Origin: an uncultured Acetatifactor sp. | GTDB taxonomy: Bacteria > Bacillota > Clostridia > Lachnospirales > Lachnospiraceae | DNA length: 28,596 nucleotides | Direction of reading: 5' to 3' | Assembly: GCA_910584375.1 (NCBI GenBank) | Contig: CAJUAH010000043.1 | Location: 1 to 28,596, forward strand | Part shown: positions 16,116 through 24,558 of the stretch, one piece after another | Layout of the letters: each line of letters starts with the position of its first letter | How positions within the stretch are numbered: the stretch's first letter is position 1 | Notes under the pieces: generated by a model | Database searches by the model: none | The model's input: the letters and a program-made list of their open reading frames with translations, nothing else | Told to the model about the DNA's origin: nothing | Translations under genes and position numbers: made by a program

Positions 16116-16275
16116 GCCACACCCCGGTACGTTTCTGTTCCGCATGCGCGCCGCCATACACGCCCAGCTGACGCTGACCATACCACACCCCGGTGCTTTC
16201 TATTCCGCATGCGCACCGCCATACACGCCCAGCTGCCGCTGGCCATACCACGCCCCGATGCTTTCTCTTCCGCAT
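16116..16275. repeat. Imperfect 65-bp tandem repeat upstream of the WYL regulator
   Basis: The plus-strand motif cgcatgcgc at 16141 recurs at 16206 and, degenerate, at 16271, a period of 65 bases. The units share catacacgcccagctg and ccataccac, and a partial copy (ccacaccccggta) precedes them. About two and a half copies fill most of the 229-base gap between the DUF436 gene and the WYL gene. As 65 is not a multiple of three, the short open frames crossing it are unlikely to be genes. It holds cgcatgcg palindromes. Confidence 0.85.
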
Positions 16276-16290
16276 ATGGTGGGCATATTC

Positions 16291-16881
16291 TCAATTTGCC
16301 AGACTTTCGTCATATGCTGCCCGGCTGCCGCCCACATATCTGGGTCTGGTGCGGGCGCAGACCACATGGGCCTGTCCGATGGTCTGTCGGCTGGTGCGCA
16401 CCGGCACCGCCACCGCCGCCAGATGCATGCCGATCAGCGTATCCCCGATGTCTATGCCCGCTTGGGCTCTAATCTCTTCCACCGCCACCGGCTCCCGCAT
16501 TTGGCGGTAGGCCGCTGTGGCAAAAGCGCCTCCCGCCTTGAGCTGGGGCACCGCATTGACCCTGGTAAGCCTGTGTTCCCGCATACAGGCCCTGTCCACG
16601 ATCAGGCTGCGGTTCAGATGCTCGCAGCACTGGCAGGCCAGATAGATCCCCCTCTCTTCGCAGAATGCGTAGGCCACGCTGAAAAGGCGCTGTCCAATCT
16701 CCTCGCTGGAATAGGTGCCGATCGCGCTACCCGCCACCTCGCTGCTGGAGCAGCCGACGACCAGGATATCCCCCTGTTCCAGGCGCGCCGCAGCGAACAG
16801 CTCCCGCAATATTTCCTCCAACTGTCCGGAGAGTTCCTCCATATGTTCATACCGCTTTTGAGATATACCATCCACGCTCAT
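16291..16881 (-). CDS. DUF436 / TIGR01440 family protein (YwlG-like)
   Basis: The 196 residues match the small cytoplasmic DUF436 family of Firmicutes, whose biochemical function is unknown to me. The marks are 'LVVGCSSSEVAGSAIGTYSS', 'GIYLACQCCEHLNRSLIVDR', 'VNAVPQLKAGGAFATAAY' and 'DIGDTLIGMHLAAVAVPVR'. No signal peptide or membrane span is seen. The ATG at 16881-16879 has GGAAGG upstream, and only one base separates it from the stop of the Rpn-like nuclease, so translation is probably coupled. In other Firmicutes this family tends to sit beside unrelated housekeeping genes, so the nuclease partnership may be local. Confidence 0.88.
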   Translation of the reverse strand: MSVDGISQKRYEHMEELSGQLEEILRELFAAARLEQGDILVVGCSSSEVAGSAIGTYSSEEIGQRLFSVAYAFCEERGIYLACQCCEHLNRSLIVDRACMREHRLTRVNAVPQLKAGGAFATAAYRQMREPVAVEEIRAQAGIDIGDTLIGMHLAAVAVPVRTSRQTIGQAHVVCARTRPRYVGGSRAAYDESLAN

Positions 16882-16882
16882 A

Positions 16883-17890
16883 TTATTTTCCTTCCTTTTC
16901 TGCCGCTTTGTAACGCTCCAACTCCTGCTTTGCCGCCGCCAGCTCCGCCTTGGCTCGCTCCAACTCCTCGCGGGCCTCCCGTGTCTTGCGTCTCTCCTCC
17001 TGGATGTCCATATGTTCCATATTCTCAAATAAATAGCCCATATTGCGATCCTCCTTTAACTGCGACAACATTTCACGGGTTTCGTCTCCCGGCATATTGA
17101 CTTTACGGCAGAGCAGATACAGCACATCCCTGAGCACATCCAGCACATGCTCCGGCGAGTTTCGCACAATGCGGTTAATCTCCCGAGCCGGGACATCCAG
17201 CATCCCGTGTAGATCCTCTGCCGTCTGAATCTTGTTTAGCAGCATGATCAGAGACATCTCATCCGCTTTTTCCAGCAGTTCCTCATTGTTATAATCCCGG
17301 ATTCCCACCAGGTGATAGGCAAAATCCGGAATATATTCCTCCAGCCCCTCTACAGTCAACACCCGATCCCGCAGCCGCGATCCCGCAGTCCATCTATCGC
17401 TCCCCTCGTAGTACACGATAGGCAGGATGGGAGGATAGCGGAATCCCTTGGCCTTATTGGCGTCCACCCAGTCTCCTCTCTCTGTCTGGTATCGCCTGTT
17501 TCTGGCGTAGTCTCTCCAAATATTGCTGATATAATGCAGAAGCTGCATGGCTACGTCATAATCCACATCGTTCTTGTGTTCTATCAACGACACCGCATAA
17601 ATCTCTTTTTCCTCCCCGCTCGGGTCTTTGAGGCGTATCCGCTTGACGGTATCCCCCTCCACCTTTGTGCCCATGATACTGGTAAAGCGCTCCGAGATAT
17701 CCTCGATATCCTCCGGCTGCACATTGGCCAGCGCCTTGCAGTTGCTGTAATCTCTCAGGAACTGGGCACACAGCACATGGTTCTTGAATATCTCCTGGTT
17801 GCTCACGTCCCTGTAGTCCTGCGGCAGGGAGCTCTCCCCGCCCCGGCCCGCTGTTTCCTCTGCCGACTTTGATTCCTGTCTTTGCGTCAT
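16883..17890 (-). CDS. Rpn-type PD-(D/E)XK nuclease / 'putative transposase' family protein
   Basis: The 335 residues resemble the Rpn (recombination-promoting nuclease) / transposase_31-like family, endonucleases often present in many copies in gut Clostridia. The visible core is 'FKNHVLCAQFLRDY' near the N-terminus and 'EIYAVSLIEHKNDVDYDVAMQLLHYISNIW', whose Glu104-x-Lys106 is the likely E-x-K of the nuclease site, then 'PPILPIVYYEGSDRWTA'. The C-terminus (about 285-335) is a highly charged coiled coil (REELERAKAELAAAKQELERYK). A GTG two codons earlier is only two bases from AGGAGG; the ATG at 17890-17888 sits at eight bases and is chosen. There are no inverted-repeat ends, so it is not itself an insertion sequence. 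It is followed one base later by the DUF436 gene. Confidence 0.82.
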   Translation of the reverse strand: MTQRQESKSAEETAGRGGESSLPQDYRDVSNQEIFKNHVLCAQFLRDYSNCKALANVQPEDIEDISERFTSIMGTKVEGDTVKRIRLKDPSGEEKEIYAVSLIEHKNDVDYDVAMQLLHYISNIWRDYARNRRYQTERGDWVDANKAKGFRYPPILPIVYYEGSDRWTAGSRLRDRVLTVEGLEEYIPDFAYHLVGIRDYNNEELLEKADEMSLIMLLNKIQTAEDLHGMLDVPAREINRIVRNSPEHVLDVLRDVLYLLCRKVNMPGDETREMLSQLKEDRNMGYLFENMEHMDIQEERRKTREAREELERAKAELAAAKQELERYKAAEKEGK

Positions 17891-18112
17891 CCGCACATCC
17901 TCCTTGTCCGTATTGCAGGAGAAAGAGTCCGCGCAAAAATCATATGTTCCGCTCCTGCTTATAAATAATCAGTTGGGTATTAAAAGCAGGATTTCTCAAG
18001 AGAACATAGAAGTTCATTAGATGCGCAACTTGCGCCAAATGGGCGTCAGCCCCTGAAATCTTGTGCTTTCACCTGTATACTAACACGATTCTCCGCGGAT
18101 GACAATACCTGA

Positions 18113-18153
18113 ATTTTAAAAATGGCGCGGGGCACGTTTGCGCCCTGCGCCAT
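18113..18153 (-). terminator. Intrinsic terminator of the chemotaxis receptor gene
   Basis: On the minus strand ATGGCGCAGGGC pairs with GCCCCGCGCCAT with one weak pair, followed by TTTTTAAAA. It lies 17 bases downstream of the receptor's stop. The rest of the gap to the nuclease gene (about 17891-18112) shows no other clear element. Confidence 0.8.
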
Positions 18154-18169
18154 ACAACTGCAATATGGA

Positions 18170-19684
18170 TCAGCCCTTCTCCAGCTGGCTTAACTCAAAC
18201 AGCCTCCTCGCCATCTGGTCCACGCCGGAAAAAGTCTGGCTCGTCATATCCGTGATCTTCGCCTGGTTGCTGGCCTCTTCTACAATGGAATCCGCGCGGT
18301 CCAGCGAATTCTGCACCAGGTCGGCCATCTGGTCCGCCATCTCATGCACCTGCCTGCTGTGCTCCTGCGTCAGGCTGCTGCTCTGCGCGATCTGCTCTGT
18401 CTTGCCCCGGGAGTCGGCCTGCAGCTGTCCCAGCTCCTGCGCCTCGCCCCTCGCGTCGGATATCCGCGTGATGCCCGCGTTCACCGAGACAATATTGCGC
18501 TCATTCGACGCTTTGACCTGTTCCAGCATGGCCAGCACATTATCCACCACCGATTTGATAGAGGCGCTGGCCCGTTTGGAATTCTCCGCCAGCACCCGGA
18601 TCTGCTCCGCCACCACCGAAAAGCCCTTTCCATGCTCCCCGGCACGGGCCGCCTCGATGGACGCGTTCAGCGCAAGCATATTGGTTTTGGCCGTGATATC
18701 AGTGATCTCACTGGTGAAATCCGAGATCTCCCCGATGACTTTTTCCAGATGCTGCACGGACTCCCCTGTAAGACCCGCCGTCTCCTCAATATCCCGCATG
18801 CTCTCCACCGCGTCGTCCATGACCTTCACATAATGCTGCATACGCTGCCAGATATCGTCGGAAATCTCCAGCATCTCCCTGGTCCGGTCATCTATCGCGC
18901 CGATGGATCTCACCATCTCCGCCACGGAACTCTGCATATCGTTTACATGCTGCAGGCTCCTGTTGCAGTCCGCAGTGGTATCCTGAGCCGAACTGACGAT
19001 GGACTGATTGACCCTTCTCGACTCGTTCATATTTTCCGCAAGCTGCTCGGTCATCTCCACCAGTTCGGAAGACACCTTGCCGCAGGTCTCCACTACCACA
19101 GCCACCTGTTCGGCGCTGTGCAGGTTGTCCAGGAGCGCCCTGGAGGCCCCGGCGATATTGACAAATACCACCGACATGACCACCTGCTCTATCGTAAATC
19201 CCATGGCCCGTGTCAGAAACCATTCCATATTTGTGGGATACTCGATCTGCTGCACATTCTGCGAACGCAAAAACAGGGAAACCAACAGGAAAAAATAACT
19301 CACAACAGAAATCCGGAGCGTAAACTTTTTATCAAAAAACATACAACTGAACAGCATAGCCAGTCCGTATGTCATGTAGATTCCGATGGCGGAGTTGCCC
19401 CCTAAGAGCATGACGATAAAACCCACAGCCAGCACGCTGACATATTTCATTGCCCCCGTTGGGATACCTGCCTTTTGCAGTATCGTAGGGCTCACCGTGC
19501 AGATACAGCCGATCACGGACAGCACCGCCAGATCCGGGTACTGTATCTGGAAAGCTCCCGCGGCGGTAGCCAAAAACAGGATTGGAAACACCAGGGTCAT
19601 CCATAACAGTACTTTAGCCAGCCGCTTACATACTTTGCGGTCGTTTTCCTCAAAAAAGTCTCTCTGCTGCTCCATCTTTTGCAT
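18170..19684 (-). CDS. Methyl-accepting chemotaxis protein with a six-span membrane sensor
   Basis: The 504 residues signal to the CheA/CheW array. The N-terminal 180 residues contain six hydrophobic segments (about 26-45, 51-68, 80-95, 98-116, 122-139, 160-178) with very short loops and no large outside ligand domain. No clear HAMP domain follows. The cytoplasmic coiled coil runs from about 185, with the conserved hairpin tip 'ITAKTNMLALNASIEAARAGEHGKGFSVVAEQIRVLAENS' near 330-369. The receptor therefore probably senses something in or near the membrane, such as redox or membrane state; this is inference. The ATG at 19684 has GGAGG five bases upstream. No other chemotaxis or flagellar gene is nearby, so it is an orphan receptor. 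A terminator follows at 18113-18153. Confidence 0.93.
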   Translation of the reverse strand: MQKMEQQRDFFEENDRKVCKRLAKVLLWMTLVFPILFLATAAGAFQIQYPDLAVLSVIGCICTVSPTILQKAGIPTGAMKYVSVLAVGFIVMLLGGNSAIGIYMTYGLAMLFSCMFFDKKFTLRISVVSYFFLLVSLFLRSQNVQQIEYPTNMEWFLTRAMGFTIEQVVMSVVFVNIAGASRALLDNLHSAEQVAVVVETCGKVSSELVEMTEQLAENMNESRRVNQSIVSSAQDTTADCNRSLQHVNDMQSSVAEMVRSIGAIDDRTREMLEISDDIWQRMQHYVKVMDDAVESMRDIEETAGLTGESVQHLEKVIGEISDFTSEITDITAKTNMLALNASIEAARAGEHGKGFSVVAEQIRVLAENSKRASASIKSVVDNVLAMLEQVKASNERNIVSVNAGITRISDARGEAQELGQLQADSRGKTEQIAQSSSLTQEHSRQVHEMADQMADLVQNSLDRADSIVEEASNQAKITDMTSQTFSGVDQMARRLFELSQLEKG

Positions 19685-19787
19685 CCCTTCCTCCAGGTTT
19701 ATGAATATGTCTCTGTGAACTTCTTCGCTTATGCTGTCTGTAGAATCTGTTCTATAAGATCAAACGCAAAATATTCTTATTTATTAT

Positions 19788-19818
19788 ATCATACTTTTCC
19801 CGCTTTTTTCTCTGTCAA
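19788..19818 (-). promoter_or_regulatory. Possible promoter of the chemotaxis receptor gene
   Basis: A perfect TTGACA (19818-19813) is followed by TATGAT (19793-19788) at 19 bases, and a perfect TATAAT (19788-19783) overlaps it by one base at 24. The spacing is longer than ideal, so the assignment is tentative. Confidence 0.4.
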
Positions 19819-19825
19819 TTTTGAT

Positions 19826-20224
19826 TCAAAACCGGTTAATTTTGTATTTTAGGCAATCATTCGGAATCTCGGGGCAGGATCGGATCAGAGAAAAATTCTC
19901 TCTGATGAGCGTCCGAAAGCTCTCCAAATCCTCTCCGTTGTGTTTCCAGTCCTCCTCAGATAAGCGAAGAAGTTGCAGCAATAGATCCCCTGCAAAATAG
20001 CGTACCTCCACAAGGGGATCCTCCCTCAGGATGGACAGCGCGACAGGGATTAGGTAGCGCAAACCAATCTTCTGGCCTATGAGCAGGCGTACCTCTTCTT
20101 TCGACAATTGCGAGAGCGGCTTTTTTCTTGCGCGCTGGCTTGTCTGTACAACATAAGAACCGAAATCTGAGTCCTCCCGGAAATCATTTTCCAGTTCTTC
20201 TATGGACTTATCCTGTATATTCAT
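19826..20224 (-). CDS. CdiI-like immunity protein (orphan)
   Basis: The 132-residue cytoplasmic protein begins 'MNIQDKSIEELENDF' and contains 'RARKKPLSQLSKEEVRLLIGQKIGLRYLIPVALSILREDPLVEVRYFAGDLLLQLL'. This resembles my memory of the family named contact-dependent growth inhibition system immunity protein (IGQ.IGL.YLIP.AL, then a GDLL motif). Such proteins neutralise a specific toxin. No toxin, CdiA-like or polymorphic-toxin gene is visible in the window, so this would be an orphan immunity gene. Its ATG (20224-20222) overlaps the stop of the Nudix gene (ATGA), so it is translated with it. The chain has many acidic residues. The family call is moderate and not checked by search. Confidence 0.6.
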   Translation of the reverse strand: MNIQDKSIEELENDFREDSDFGSYVVQTSQRARKKPLSQLSKEEVRLLIGQKIGLRYLIPVALSILREDPLVEVRYFAGDLLLQLLRLSEEDWKHNGEDLESFRTLIRENFSLIRSCPEIPNDCLKYKINRF

Positions 20225-20751
20225 ACGGTTTTTCTCCCGCAGGACGCCGCCTTGCGAATCCCTTCGACATATTTCCGCAAGCGTTCCCTCTGAGAGCCAA
20301 TGGACAGGTTATTGTCATAAAAGTCTAAAAATTCCTCCAGCGACAGCCATTTATAACCGATCGTCTCCCCCGCCTGCAATACGATCTTCTCCTTGGGCCA
20401 GTCTGTCACCAGCAGATATCCCTGATAGATCGCGTGATGTCTGTGGTGGATCATATGATACAGTTCCCGGAGTCCCTCCGCCGCCTCGATGCCTGTCTCC
20501 TCCAGCAGTTCCCTGCGGGCTCCGGTCAGGGCGTTCTCCCCTTTTAACGCGCTGCCTCCCGCGCCGATCTCCCAACTGCCGGGGGACACCTCCTTTTCCC
20601 AGGAGCGCTGCATCAGCAGAAAGTCCCCGTCTGTTGTCCGCACCACCACCTCACAGACCAGATGATACGCTCCGTCGGGAATCTGCTGTCCCCTCACCAG
20701 GTCAAAACCCAACAACTCTCCTGCCTCATTATATGCATCCCACAATTCCAT
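20221..20751 (-). CDS. Nudix hydrolase
   Basis: The 176 residues have a perfect Nudix box: Gly66 ... Glu72 ... 'RRELLEETGI' with metal-binding Glu84 and Glu85. Such enzymes hydrolyse nucleoside diphosphates linked to another group; the substrate cannot be told here. The family start 'MELWDAYNEAGELLG' suggests the subgroup near isopentenyl-diphosphate isomerase-like Nudix proteins. A GTG at 20808 overlaps the carB stop (GTGA) and would add 19 residues. The ATG at 20751-20749 has AAGGAG at six bases and gives the normal family N-terminus, so I prefer it. The gene follows carB by about 50 bases and overlaps the immunity gene by four bases. Confidence 0.9.
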   Translation of the reverse strand: MELWDAYNEAGELLGFDLVRGQQIPDGAYHLVCEVVVRTTDGDFLLMQRSWEKEVSPGSWEIGAGGSALKGENALTGARRELLEETGIEAAEGLRELYHMIHHRHHAIYQGYLLVTDWPKEKIVLQAGETIGYKWLSLEEFLDFYDNNLSIGSQRERLRKYVEGIRKAASCGRKTV

Positions 20752-20804
20752 ACCGTTCTCCTTGTATGAGTTCCCCTTGATCCTTCTTTCCGGCCTTATC
20801 GCCG

Positions 20805-23800
20805 TCACAGCGCCGCGATATCCACCAGCGACAGCTCCCGGCCCGCGTTTTCCAGGCTGGTCACCAGCGCCCTGGCCGTGTCCAGCGCCGTGATGCAGTA
20901 CACGCCGGTCTCAATGGCGGTGCGGCGGATCAAAAAGCCGTCCCTGTGCTTGTCCCTGCCCTGGGTAGGGGTGTCGATGACCAGGTCGATCCTGTGCCCC
21001 AGGATCAGATCCATCACTGTGGGAGACTCCTGGGAAATCTTGTTGACCTTGCGGGCCTTGACCCCGGCCTCGTTTAAGGCCGCCGCCGTACTTCTGGTGG
21101 CATAGATCGTATAGCCCAGCCGCTCAAACCGCCTGCCGATCTCGATGGCCTCGCCCTTGTCCGCATCCTTTACCGTGATGATCATGTTCCTGTGCCGGGG
21201 CAGGTCGATACCGGCCCCCAGGAACGCCTTGTACAGCGCCTCATGGAACTCCCGGGCCACTCCCAGGCATTCCCCGGTGGACTTCATCTCCGGCCCCAGG
21301 CTGATCTCCGCGCCCCGTATTTTTTCATTGGAAAAAACGGGCATCTTGATGGCGTAGTAGTCCGCCTCCGGCTGCAGCCCCGGTTTGTACCCCAGCTCCC
21401 GGATGGTCTTGCCCAGGATCACCTCCGTGGCCAGATCCACGATGGGGATTCCCGTCACTTTGCTGATATAGGGCACGGTGCGGGAGGAGCGGGGGTTCAC
21501 CTCGATCACATACACGTCCTCCCCTATGGCGATAAACTGAATGTTGATCAGCCCTTTCACATGCAGGGCCATGGCCAGTCTGCGAGTGTACTCCGCAATC
21601 TTGTCCCGAACCAGCCTGCCGATGGTGTGGGCCGGGTACACGGAGATGCTGTCCCCGGAGTGTACGCCGGTTCTCTCGATATGCTCCATGATGCCCGGAA
21701 TCAAAATGTCCGTGCCGTCGCACACCGCATCCACCTCCACCTCCTTGCCCTGGAGGTATTTGTCCACCAATATGGGATGATCCTGGGCGATGCGGTTGAT
21801 GATCTCCATAAACTCCTCGATCTCCTGATCGGAGATGGCGATCTGCATTCCCTGGCCTCCCAGCACATAGGAGGGGCGCACCAGCACCGGGTAGCCCAGG
21901 CGGTTGGCCACCTCCTTGGCCTCCTGGGCGGTGTACACTGTGCCTCCCGCCGCCCGGGGGATCCCGGTCTGCTCCAGGATCTTGTCAAACAGTTCCCGAT
22001 CCTCCGCCGCGTCAACATCCTGCGCCTGGGTTCCCAGGATGGGCACGCCCATTTTCATCAGGCTCTCCGTGAGCTTGATGGCGGTCTGCCCGCCAAACTG
22101 CACCACGGCCCCGTCGGGTCGCTCCAGCCGCACGATGGATTCCACGTCCTCCGGGGTCAGCGGCTCAAAATACAACTTGTCCGCAATGTCGAAATCCGTG
22201 CTGACCGTCTCCGGGTTATTGTTGACGATGATGGTCTCATACCCTGCCCGGGAAAAAGCCCAGGTGGCGTGAACGGAGCAGTAGTCAAACTCGATGCCCT
22301 GCCCGATGCGGATGGGGCCGGAGCCCAGCACCAGCACTTTTTTGCGGTCTTTGTCACCCACGGCCTCGTTCTCGCCGCCAAACACGGAGTAATAGTAGGG
22401 CGTGGCCGCCGCAAACTCCGCCGCGCAGGTGTCCACCATCTTATATACCGCCTCTATGCCGTTGTCATATCGCATCTGCCTGATCTGGGCCTCGCTCCTG
22501 CCTGTGAGCCGGGCGATCACCTGGTCGGGGAACTCCAGCCGCTTGGCCTCCCGCAGCAATTCCACCGTCAGCTCCCGCTGCGGATGCGGCTGTGCCTGCC
22601 GGGGCTCCTGCTCCGGCATCGCCCCCTGCGACTGTGTCTGCTCCGCCGTCCGTGTCCCCTCCAGGGCCTGCTCCATCTCCACCAGCACGGCAATCTTATC
22701 TATAAACCATATGTCTATCTGCGTGATCTCATGGATCGTCTGATAGTCAATCCCTTCCCGCAGCGCCTGGGCGATCACAAAGATCCGCTGGTCGTCCACC
22801 ACGGCCAGGCGCTCCAACAGTTCTTCTCTGGACAGCGCCGTGAAATCATAGCTCCGCAGACAGTCCACATGCTGCTCCAGGGAGCGGATAGCCTTCATCA
22901 GCGCCCCCTCAAAATTGTTGCAGATGCTCATGACCTCGCCGGTGGCTTTCATCTGCGTGGTCAGCGTGCGCTTCGCCGTGATAAACTTATCAAAAGGAAG
23001 CCTCGGAATCTTCACCACACAGTAATCCAGCGCTGGCTCAAAGCTGGCGTAGGTCTTGCCTGTGATGGCATTTTTGATCTCGTCCAGGGTATAGCCCAGC
23101 GCGATCTTGGCCGCCACCTTGGCGATGGGATACCCCGTGGCCTTGGAGGCCAGCGCGGAGGAGCGGCTCACCCTGGGATTGACCTCGATGACACAGTACT
23201 CAAAGCTGGTGGGATGCAGCGCGAACTGCACGTTGCAGCCGCCGGTGATCTGTAACTCGTCAATGATGTGCAGCGCCGAGCTGCGCAGCATCTGGTATTC
23301 CTTGTCGCTGAGGGTCTGGGAGGGGGCCACCACGATGCTGTCCCCGGTATGTACGCCCACCGGGTCGATATTCTCCATGTTACAGACGGTGATACAGTTG
23401 CCCGCGCCGTCCCGCATAACCTCGTACTCGATCTCCTTCCAGCCCGCGATGCAGCGCTCCACCAGCACCTGCCCCACCCGGGACAGCCGCAGGCCGTTCT
23501 CCAGTATTTCCTCCAGCTCCACCTGGTTGTGGGCGATGCCGCCGCCGGAACCGCCCAGCGTATAGGCGGGGCGCAGCACCACCGGATAGCCGATGGTATT
23601 GGTAAAATCAATGCCGTCCTGTACCGTCTCCACCACCAGGGAGGCGGCGCAGGGCTCCCCGATGCGCTCCATCAGATCCTTGAACTCCTGCCGCCCCTCC
23701 GCGTTACGGATCGTGGCGGCGGTGGTGCCCAGCAGCTTTACCCCCTGGGCTGCCAGAAAACCGGATTCCTCCAGCTCCATGCCCAGGTTCAGGCCGGCCT

Positions 23801-24077
23801 GTCCCCCCAGAGTGGGCAGGATGCTGTCGGGCTTTTCCTTTTGGATGATCTGCTCCAGCATCTTTACGGTCAGCGGCTCGATATAGACCTTGTCGGCGAT
23901 GTCCCTGTCCGTCATGATCGTGGCGGGATTGGAATTGACCAGTATGACCTCCACCCCCTCCTCCTTCAGGGAACGGCAGGCCTGGGTGCCCGCATAGTCA
24001 AACTCCGCCGCCTGACCGATGACGATAGGGCCGGAACCGATCACCATAACGCGTTTTACATTGGGATTCTTAGGCAT
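20805..24077 (-). CDS. carB: Carbamoyl-phosphate synthase, large subunit
   Basis: Makes carbamoyl phosphate from bicarbonate, ammonia and two ATP for pyrimidines and arginine, with CarA supplying ammonia from glutamine. The 1090 residues comprise two homologous ATP-grasp halves: 'VIGSGPIVIGQAAEFDYAGTQA' opens the first and 'VLGSGPIRIGQGIEFDYCSVHA' the second. 'GGSGGGIAHN' and 'GGQGMQIAISD' are the ATP-binding loops, and the C-terminal MGS-type regulatory domain runs from about 945. It is about 20 residues longer than usual, explained by a Gln/Pro-rich insertion at about 466-502 (TAEQTQSQGAMPEQEPRQAQ) in the middle oligomerisation region. The ATG at 24077 has AGGAGG upstream. carA is on the same strand but lies about 2.1 kb upstream, with three other genes between. 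Confidence 0.98.
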   Translation of the reverse strand: MPKNPNVKRVMVIGSGPIVIGQAAEFDYAGTQACRSLKEEGVEVILVNSNPATIMTDRDIADKVYIEPLTVKMLEQIIQKEKPDSILPTLGGQAGLNLGMELEESGFLAAQGVKLLGTTAATIRNAEGRQEFKDLMERIGEPCAASLVVETVQDGIDFTNTIGYPVVLRPAYTLGGSGGGIAHNQVELEEILENGLRLSRVGQVLVERCIAGWKEIEYEVMRDGAGNCITVCNMENIDPVGVHTGDSIVVAPSQTLSDKEYQMLRSSALHIIDELQITGGCNVQFALHPTSFEYCVIEVNPRVSRSSALASKATGYPIAKVAAKIALGYTLDEIKNAITGKTYASFEPALDYCVVKIPRLPFDKFITAKRTLTTQMKATGEVMSICNNFEGALMKAIRSLEQHVDCLRSYDFTALSREELLERLAVVDDQRIFVIAQALREGIDYQTIHEITQIDIWFIDKIAVLVEMEQALEGTRTAEQTQSQGAMPEQEPRQAQPHPQRELTVELLREAKRLEFPDQVIARLTGRSEAQIRQMRYDNGIEAVYKMVDTCAAEFAAATPYYYSVFGGENEAVGDKDRKKVLVLGSGPIRIGQGIEFDYCSVHATWAFSRAGYETIIVNNNPETVSTDFDIADKLYFEPLTPEDVESIVRLERPDGAVVQFGGQTAIKLTESLMKMGVPILGTQAQDVDAAEDRELFDKILEQTGIPRAAGGTVYTAQEAKEVANRLGYPVLVRPSYVLGGQGMQIAISDQEIEEFMEIINRIAQDHPILVDKYLQGKEVEVDAVCDGTDILIPGIMEHIERTGVHSGDSISVYPAHTIGRLVRDKIAEYTRRLAMALHVKGLINIQFIAIGEDVYVIEVNPRSSRTVPYISKVTGIPIVDLATEVILGKTIRELGYKPGLQPEADYYAIKMPVFSNEKIRGAEISLGPEMKSTGECLGVAREFHEALYKAFLGAGIDLPRHRNMIITVKDADKGEAIEIGRRFERLGYTIYATRSTAAALNEAGVKARKVNKISQESPTVMDLILGHRIDLVIDTPTQGRDKHRDGFLIRRTAIETGVYCITALDTARALVTSLENAGRELSLVDIAAL

Positions 24078-24094
24078 ACTCTTATCCTCCTGTG

Positions 24095-24112
24095 GGAGAT
24101 CCTCTGATCTCC
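24095..24112 (-). promoter_or_regulatory. Hairpin just upstream of the carB ribosome binding site
   Basis: GGAGATC and GATCTCC form a perfect seven-pair stem with a four-base loop, three bases before AGGAGG. The 3' arm (CTCC) could instead pair with the GGAG of the ribosome site, so two exclusive folds are possible. No link to pyrimidine control is shown. Confidence 0.4.
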
Positions 24113-24207
24113 GGTTTTCATTTTTTCCTTATTGGGAAATGTTCCTGCTGTAAACTGGAAGTTGTCTATTTCTTTTTAGCGATAAAATTTCAATTTGCTG
24201 GCTATGA

Positions 24208-24558
24208 CTATTTTTTTATCATTTTCTTTTTCATCACATTATGTTCAAACTCAACCCATGCTATCTCAGCAAATAGCACTATCATCATAATAACAACCTG
24301 AAACACAACGCCATCCAACTTTTCAATAAAATATTCAAAAACTGCTAGTGTAATAAAAAGCGCACAACCAAAAATAATGAAATTTCTACCATGTCTATGG
24401 TTCCATTCAGTAACACTCGTCAGCTCATCTTCACGAGGCGGTTTCTCTCCCGTGTTTATTGTTACTGGTTTTTCAGCCCTATACTGCCTTATTCCAAGTA
24501 TGATAAAAATAAGTGAAACCAATAATGAAATTACCAAATAAATAATTGTAGCAGCCAT
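24208..24558 (-). CDS. Small membrane protein of unknown function
   Basis: I do not recognise this 116-residue protein. It has a hydrophobic N-terminal segment (about 4-22), a charged middle (RAEKPVTINTGEKPPREDELTSVTEWNHRHGRN), then two further hydrophobic segments (about 60-78 and 84-102) and a very basic tail (MKKKMIKK), so three spans are likely. GGAGG lies nine bases before the ATG at 24558. It is clearly more AT-rich than carA and carB, and sits in the stretch that separates them, which suggests a later insertion. It is 130 bases upstream of carB on the same strand. Confidence 0.65.
   Translation of the reverse strand: MAATIIYLVISLLVSLIFIILGIRQYRAEKPVTINTGEKPPREDELTSVTEWNHRHGRNFIIFGCALFITLAVFEYFIEKLDGVVFQVVIMMIVLFAEIAWVEFEHNVMKKKMIKK

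Noticed and set aside
16090..16294. Short minus-strand frames of 61 and 78 residues
   Set aside because: They cross the 65-bp repeat, whose period breaks the reading frame, and lack ribosome sites.
16883..17890. Calling the Rpn-type gene an insertion sequence
   Set aside because: No terminal inverted repeats or target duplications are visible around it.
21192..23255. 687-residue open frame antisense to carB
   Set aside because: A mirror of GC-rich carB codons; no family motif or ribosome site, while carB is certain.
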